Source: Styela clava
Lineage: Eukaryota; Chordata; Ascidiacea; Stolidobranchia; Styelidae
Direction: 5' to 3'
NCBI RefSeq assembly: GCF_964204865.1
Contig: NC_135251.1
Location: 9,610,001-9,674,000, forward strand
Length of the DNA stretch: 64,000 bases
How positions within the stretch are numbered: the stretch's first letter is position 1; each line of letters opens with the position of its first letter. The position numbers and the translations under genes were made by a program. The notes under the pieces are model-generated. The model worked only from the letters and a program-made list of their open reading frames with translations, was not told where the DNA came from and ran no database searches. Of this stretch, positions 59,452 through 64,000 are shown piece after piece.

Positions 59452-59934
59452 GTTTCTATATAGTCCGAAATGTGCTAATAAAGAAGCTTTCCTTTTCTGA
59501 TTTATAGTCCGAAAACACTCAAAATGACTCTCAAATATATGTTATAAGCTGACGAAGAGGCCCTATGCGATAACGCGGCGGGAGGGCCTCCCCCAAACTA
59601 AACTGACGGGAGCGGGGTTTTGATGCCCAAAACGACTCCAGCTGTCTGCTGTCCAGGTAAGCGCGCGAGGACAGCTTACCTTAATAAAACAGCCAATAAT
59701 ATGCGATGCGATGACGTTAGGAGTCAAGCGAAGGCGCTGCATTTGCGGTAATTATTTGAGTTTCAGAGCCTCGGTGCTGCTTCGACACCTTAAAAGTTTC
59801 ACGAGGATTAGACTGAATCCAATTACTAGCCAATATAAAATTTTTGTGTATGATGGCCGGAGCCGCTGATTGGTCACTGTGACAAACAGAACCTCTATCA
59901 CACAATACTACCACATTTTTCATAACCCCACGTC

Positions 59935-59946
59935 AAGATCATACTA
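59935..59946 (+). pseudogene. U3 5'-end scrap
   Basis: AAGATCATAC after TTTTTCATAACCCCACGTC, with the PSE mostly deleted (CTACCACA then TTTTTCATAA). Nothing of U3 follows. Very short; the flank similarity supports it. Confidence 0.4.
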
Positions 59947-60060
59947 TAAATAATGCTCCCTCCAAATTTACGACGAAATACATTTTTAATCAGACTGCCG
60001 TATATGATAGTTGGTTACTGTGACGAACAGAACTTCTACTAGAGCGAATCTGGGTCTCAT

Positions 60061-60465
60061 GTAGTTTCGTACCTAACATACTTTTGGTGGGCGTAGAATA
60101 ACAATATTTGCATGTGTCAATCCTAACCCCCACCTGACTACGCCATTCAAAAATTACGCCTCTACGACGTCACAGTGACGTAATGGAGCCCCTTAAACAA
60201 TACGAACTGTCATCCGAGACGATCGACTATTTCTCTCGTTTTTTCGTCGCGACGATCCAATATGAGAGAGATCGCTGACGTTATTAAGTTCCTTATCGTC
60301 GGGGCTGATGACATTTCGGGTGATCGTACGTATATTTGGCAAGCTCTATGACGTGATGGTGATGTCGTAGTGACGTAATTTTAGAATGACATAGTCAGGT
60401 GGGGGTTAGGATGTATATGTCAAAAAATGCTACGCCCACTAGAAGTGTGTTAGGTACGAAACTAC
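60061..60465. mobile_element. Foldback/MITE element with long inverted repeats
   Basis: Left arm GTAGTTTCGTACCTAACATA, with GTGGGCGTAG and CCTAACCCCCACCTGACTA further in, mirrors the right arm TAGTCAGGTGGGGGTTAGGA, CTACGCCCAC and GTTAGGTACGAAACTAC. Arms are roughly 110-130 bases and imperfect; similarity may extend a few bases beyond the limits given. No clear target duplication. Non-coding. Confidence 0.8.
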
Positions 60466-60529
60466 ACGATACCCCCTTCTTCCTGGGCAATGGGCATTGA
60501 AGTAGTTTTTCCTAGTTTGGCTGCCCCCT

Positions 60530-60598
60530 AACGTAGAAGCAATGATGAACGTTCAGCCGGTGATATACCTAGCGGAAGGGAGAGGTGGTCTGAGCGGT
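60530..60598 (+). pseudogene. U3 3' half
   Basis: Box C AATGATGAACGTTC and box D GGTCTGAGCGG with GCGGAAGGG between them; no boxes A, C' or B. Its 5' part was lost, with the foldback element ending about 65 bases upstream. Confidence 0.75.
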
Positions 60599-60970
60599 TA
60601 TTAACTGCATTTCTGAATTATATAAAACGTCGAAGAGCTTTCTTCACAGTCACAATTTGCATCCTGACTTCCTAGACTTTGTTGGTCATCTCAAAAAGCG
60701 TTCTGTGTGCGTGTCATTTGATGGGCCATTTCCCACTTTGGTTGTAATATTTTAAAACAGCGATTAAACTATAATTCATTTTACATGATTATAGATTTTA
60801 TGTACTAGGCCAATAAGCTCTTACATCTTACAAGAAAATAAATTTTTATGTAGGTGGCGGGAGCCGATAATTGGTTGCTGTGACCAACCGAACCTCTACT
60901 ATAGCCCATCTCAATTTTACCACAAATGGGAGCATGACAACATAATTCACAAAGCGTTTTTCATCGCTCT

Positions 60971-61177
60971 GAGATCGTAATTTTTGGAACGTTTTTATAG
61001 TGTGTATCTTGGTCGTCACGTCAGCGAGTAGACGGTTTCGCAACCTCGACGATGAGACCGGGCTTTCTTTCATGGGCGTGGAATCGTTTCTACGGCGGGT
61101 AATTTCTTTTGTGGAGGCAGTGGTGAGCGTTCCGAGTTCTTTTTACCAGAGGATGGGGAGGAGGTGGTCCTATCGGT
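60971..61177 (+). pseudogene. Diverged U3 copy, box D lost
   Basis: Starts GAGATCGTAATTTTTGG; GTTTTTATAGTGTGTATC corresponds to box A and TGGTGAGCGTTCC to box C. C' is GACGATGAG, box B ATGGGCGTGGAA, and the D position reads GGTCCTATCGG. PSE-like CCACAAATGGGAGCATGAC lies upstream. Confidence 0.75.
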
Positions 61178-61541
61178 GTCTCCATTGTGATTTTTCTATT
61201 ATTAGTTATGTATTGCCAGCACATGTTTACTGGCGTGATCTGATAGCTTCTATCATAGAAGTTTGAATCGTACATACGGCCAATCAATTACAGGTATTCG
61301 TCAACACGATATAAACGTATATTAAGAAAACTGTGCTAAACATTACGGTCCATTAGCTTCATTTATGGTAAATTTAAAATGGCAAGGAGCTTCTTCCACA
61401 TCCCATATTTAGATTAGAAAGCGTTACATTTCATAATTGGTTACTGTGGCAAAGAGAACCACTGATCGTGTGTATTTTAATACTACCACAAATGGGAGCA
61501 TGACAACAAAATTCACGAAGCATTTTTCATAACTGCACCTC

Positions 61542-61693
61542 AAGGTCGTACTTCCAGGTATCATTTCTATAGCGTGTATCTTGGCCGTTTCGTCAGCGGT
61601 TTGACTGTTTCATGGGTGATCCCCTTTGTGAAGCCAATGGTGAGCGTTAGGCTGATGATTTCACCAACGGATGGGAAGGCGGAGGTCTGAGCA
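61542..61693 (+). pseudogene. Diverged U3 copy, internally shortened
   Basis: AAGGTCGTACTTCCAGG, box A ATCATTTCTATAGCGTGT, box C TGGTGAGCGTTAGG and box D GTCTGAGCAG. C' and box B are mostly missing (GTTTCATGGGTGATCCC), giving about 150 nt. Confidence 0.75.
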
Positions 61694-62122
61694 GTATCTT
61701 AATTATGATTCTTCCGTCATTGGTTGAAGACTTGGCGGTGTTGCCACTGTTTGATTAAAATTAATAGACTCATTAGACGTAATCAGGGCTAAGAATACGT
61801 GAAATTTTTACTAAACTCGAAATACGAGCCTGTTTGTGAAAATACCGATGCTGATTTTGACTGTTTACTAGGCCATTTAAAAAGCGCATCTGATTTAAAT
61901 TCCGGATTTTAGTTCAAAAAAATTTGAATCCAACTATTGCCGTCGACTCCAAGTAAGACGTAACATTTAAGGAAATTTGGGTTTAAAAACGTAAGCGCAA
62001 TGTACCCATATATTTTGATCAAACACAACACAGGTTGTTTCCAAACAATAAAAAAGAGCAAAATAACCATAAAGAGGAGCATGGCGACATAAATTGCAAA
62101 GCATTTTTCAAAGCATCACTGC

Positions 62123-62334
62123 AGGATCATACTTTTAGGGGTCGTTTCTATAGTGTGTATCTTGGCCGTAGCGTTAACGACCTGACAGTTCCGCAACCGT
62201 GATGATGCGGTGAATCTTCCGTACCTGAGCGAGAAACGGTCTCCACCGTGGGATATTATCCCTTTGTGCAGACGATGTTGAGCGTTCCGCTGATTGTGTT
62301 ACTGACGGGAGGGAAGAGGGTGATCTGATTGGTT
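62123..62334 (+). ncRNA. U3: Diverged U3 snoRNA copy, nearly complete
   Basis: AGGATCATACTTTTAGGGGT, box A GTCGTTTCTATAGTGTGT, C' GTGATGATGC, box B CTGAGCGAGAAA, box C TGTTGAGCGTTCC and box D ATCTGATTGG with CTGA kept. PSE-like CCATAAAGAGGAGCATGGC lies 56 bases upstream. About 212 nt. Box B and C changes argue for decay, but it is the most complete right-hand copy. Confidence 0.8.
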
Positions 62335-63024
62335 CCTAATCTATATTGCACCTCCGCTCGATAGGAATGCTCAGTCGTTCTGTCTGTCTGTCCGGATTAA
62401 TATTCCGTTTCCATGACAGCAGCGAAAAAAGCGCCGATCGTAAAACAGTCGTAATTTTCTCATATTTTTTCGCTATTTACTGGTCAACCAATTGAAATTT
62501 GGAGGTTGCCCCCTGTCGAAAAATATACTCTTTCGAACAAATCGTTGTTCATTTCGATAGTCTATAACCTGAAGAAGCCTTAGTAGTTTTAGTGAACCTT
62601 TTTTATTATTATTAGCCACAGCATAACTTTTGCGTGAGGAAACCGATGGAACGAACAGCGACCGGTATGAACAGTTTCAGTACAATTCTCTAACAAATTA
62701 GCTATTTATTACAATCGAGACTGTTGAGTAGGATAGATTTGCACCCGCCTTCCAAATCTTAGTTCTATTGAAGGCGAAAACTTGCAAACAAGTGGGATCA
62801 TTAACACGATATTATAAGTAAGCATCCTTACATTTGGGACGATATGTTTTCTTCGCCTATATATGGCGCTTTGGCGAAATATATATTTTACTTATCAAAT
62901 TAAATGCACTCACATGAATACTAAAATACGATTCGAATATTTTTAATTGAAAAGTTCATGTTAAAATAACCATAAATAGGAGCATGACAACAAATATCAC
63001 AAAGCGTGTTTCGTAGTTTCGCTG

Positions 63025-63238
63025 CAAGATCTTTTAGTGATTTAGTGATCTCTCCATATTGTGTATCTTGGTCGGAACGTCAACTACGTGAAAGTTTCGA
63101 GACCGTGATGATATGGCAATGCTTGTTTTCCTGAGCGTGGAATCGTGCTCACCCTCGATTGCAATCCCCATGTGATTGAATAATTAGCGTTCCGCGTGCG
63201 GTCTCACTAGCGGAAGAAAAGCATGCGGTCTGAGCAGT
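63025..63238 (+). ncRNA. Diverged U3 snoRNA copy, 5' end and box C damaged
   Basis: PSE-like CCATAAATAGGAGCATGAC; AAGATCTTTTAGTG at the start (CATAC deleted); box A weak (CTCTCCATATTGTGTATC). C' GTGATGATATGG, box B CTGAGCGTGGAA; box C replaced by ATAATTAGCGTTCC; box D GTCTGAGCAG. The C-D stem TTCCGC/GCGGAA is intact. Probably a pseudogene. Confidence 0.72.
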
Positions 63239-64000
63239 TGGGAAATTTTTATTTATTCGGGCACTCGAAGCAGGCGAGTCGGGGAATAGAACCTATTTTG
63301 CTAAAGGTAAAGGCTCTAGCTTGATGTTAATTAACTCTGTATAGTGTCATTAACATTGGACTTTAGGATTACGCATCTATAGTCAAATTCGAAGGTATTA
63401 AACTACACTGTTGCTTTAAACACTTGGCGGTGTTGCCGCTGTTTTAATTCATTAGATAGATTCATTAGTCAGGGCTATTGAGAACGAGGAATATTCACTC
63501 GAATTGAAATATGAGCCTGTTTGTAAAATGACCGAAGCTGAATTCGACTCTTTGCTATGGCTCTAATATCCGAGCCATTCAAAAAGCGACCTTTATTCAG
63601 ATTTCGGACTTAAGTTTTGTTGAAAAGGCCCAATTTTCCTTAAAGATCACATTCTATAAATTTTCTTGCTAGGAAGCATTCGGTGTGTTGTTTTTAATAT
63701 TCTGAACTATAACAAAAATTAAAATAAAAAATAACCCATAATTTACTCTAAGATCATACTTTTATTAATCAATTTTGAATTGCGTACTGTTCACTGTTGC
63801 GTTAAACAAAATACTATATCTATGAATGCAGCTTTAGAGCAGTAGTCAACACAAAGCGAACTCAATTAGATATATGTTTGTGTTTATTTATCTTAGGAAA
63901 ATACAGCATTTGATACCACCGTGCAATTCTTGTATCGTTTAGATTTTAGAATATCACAATTAGGCATTGTTTCATAAATAATTAGTAATTATTATTTGCA
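63239..64000. other. Right flank, no recognisable gene
   Basis: AT-rich. ATTACGCATCTATAGTCAAA and GTTGCTTTAAACACTTGGC near 63365-63430 resemble module C and its flank, so a decayed U3 relic may lie here. Beyond about 63500 nothing is recognised. Confidence 0.4.

Larger units (their letters stand above)
54174..59700 (-). mobile_element. APE-type LINE (L1/Tx1-like), degenerate
   Basis: Minus strand. Order 5' to 3': GC-rich leader (about 59500-59700), ORF1 with CCHC knuckles, ORF2 with endonuclease and reverse transcriptase, short 3' UTR ending at 54174. The U3 repeat stops abruptly at ...GAGGATGTGAACTCA. No A-tail or target duplication was recognised, and the 5' boundary is uncertain because the right flank belongs to a different, diverged part of the array. 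APE endonuclease, FADD/YADD-type RT and an ORF1 with two CCHC knuckles suggest the L1/Tx1 group; the clade is tentative. Confidence 0.85.
59820..63240 (+). repeat. Diverged right-hand U3 copies
   Basis: Repeated upstream flank GGAGCCG..ATTGGT..CTGTGAC.AAC.GAACCTCTA appears at 59850, 60003, 60858 and 61435, each before a U3-like promoter (TACCACAAATGGGAGCATGAC). These copies differ strongly from the main array and from each other. Confidence 0.75.

Overview
The window is eukaryotic, almost certainly from an invertebrate animal. It has no protein-coding host gene that I can recognise. It is dominated by a tandem array of U3 (box C/D) small nucleolar RNA genes and U3-derived relics, interrupted or bordered by transposable elements. 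The animal assignment rests on three things: a TATA-less, PSE-like motif about 56 bases upstream of each U3 start (plant U3 promoters differ); a ZBED5-like hAT transposase; and an APE-type LINE with two CCHC knuckles in ORF1. The species cannot be named from the sequence.

Layout. Bases 1-1359 hold nothing recognisable. Bases 1360-5928 are the old, diverged left part of the array, with U3 copies at 2434 and 4769 and several short U3-like modules. A 6.9-kb hAT transposon (5929-12855, 8-bp target duplication CTTTAGAT) split one repeat unit, and its transposase was itself split by a 4.56-kb element with 20-bp terminal inverted repeats (6986-11540). Bases 13098-54100 are the homogenised array of 39 U3 loci. 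By eye, 26 keep boxes C and D, five have box D changed from CTGA to CTCA, seven lack the C-D segment, and one is a chimera. Bases 54174 to about 59700 hold a minus-strand LINE (ORF1, endonuclease and reverse transcriptase, with several frameshifts). Bases 59800-63240 are diverged right-hand U3 copies plus a foldback element. Bases 63240-64000 hold nothing recognisable.

Unit structure. The long unit (about 1338 bp) is U3 (module A), then a decayed U3 5' relic (C), a short U3-like gene with its own PSE (B), a 109-bp inverted-repeat MITE and another decayed U3 relic (D). The short unit (759 bp) is A plus D and looks like a long unit that lost about 579 bp. Long and short units form higher-order repeats with periods of about 4.87, 2.68 and 5.56 kb, in the manner of centromeric satellite but made of RNA genes. 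The many antisense ORFs of 60-175 codons across the array are by-products of repetition, not genes.

The most interesting signals are the higher-order U3 array itself, the conserved about 75-nt U3 deletion derivative (module B), and the spread of apparently inactivated U3 variants by the same amplification. No copy number, identity or expression value was computed; all comparisons are by eye.
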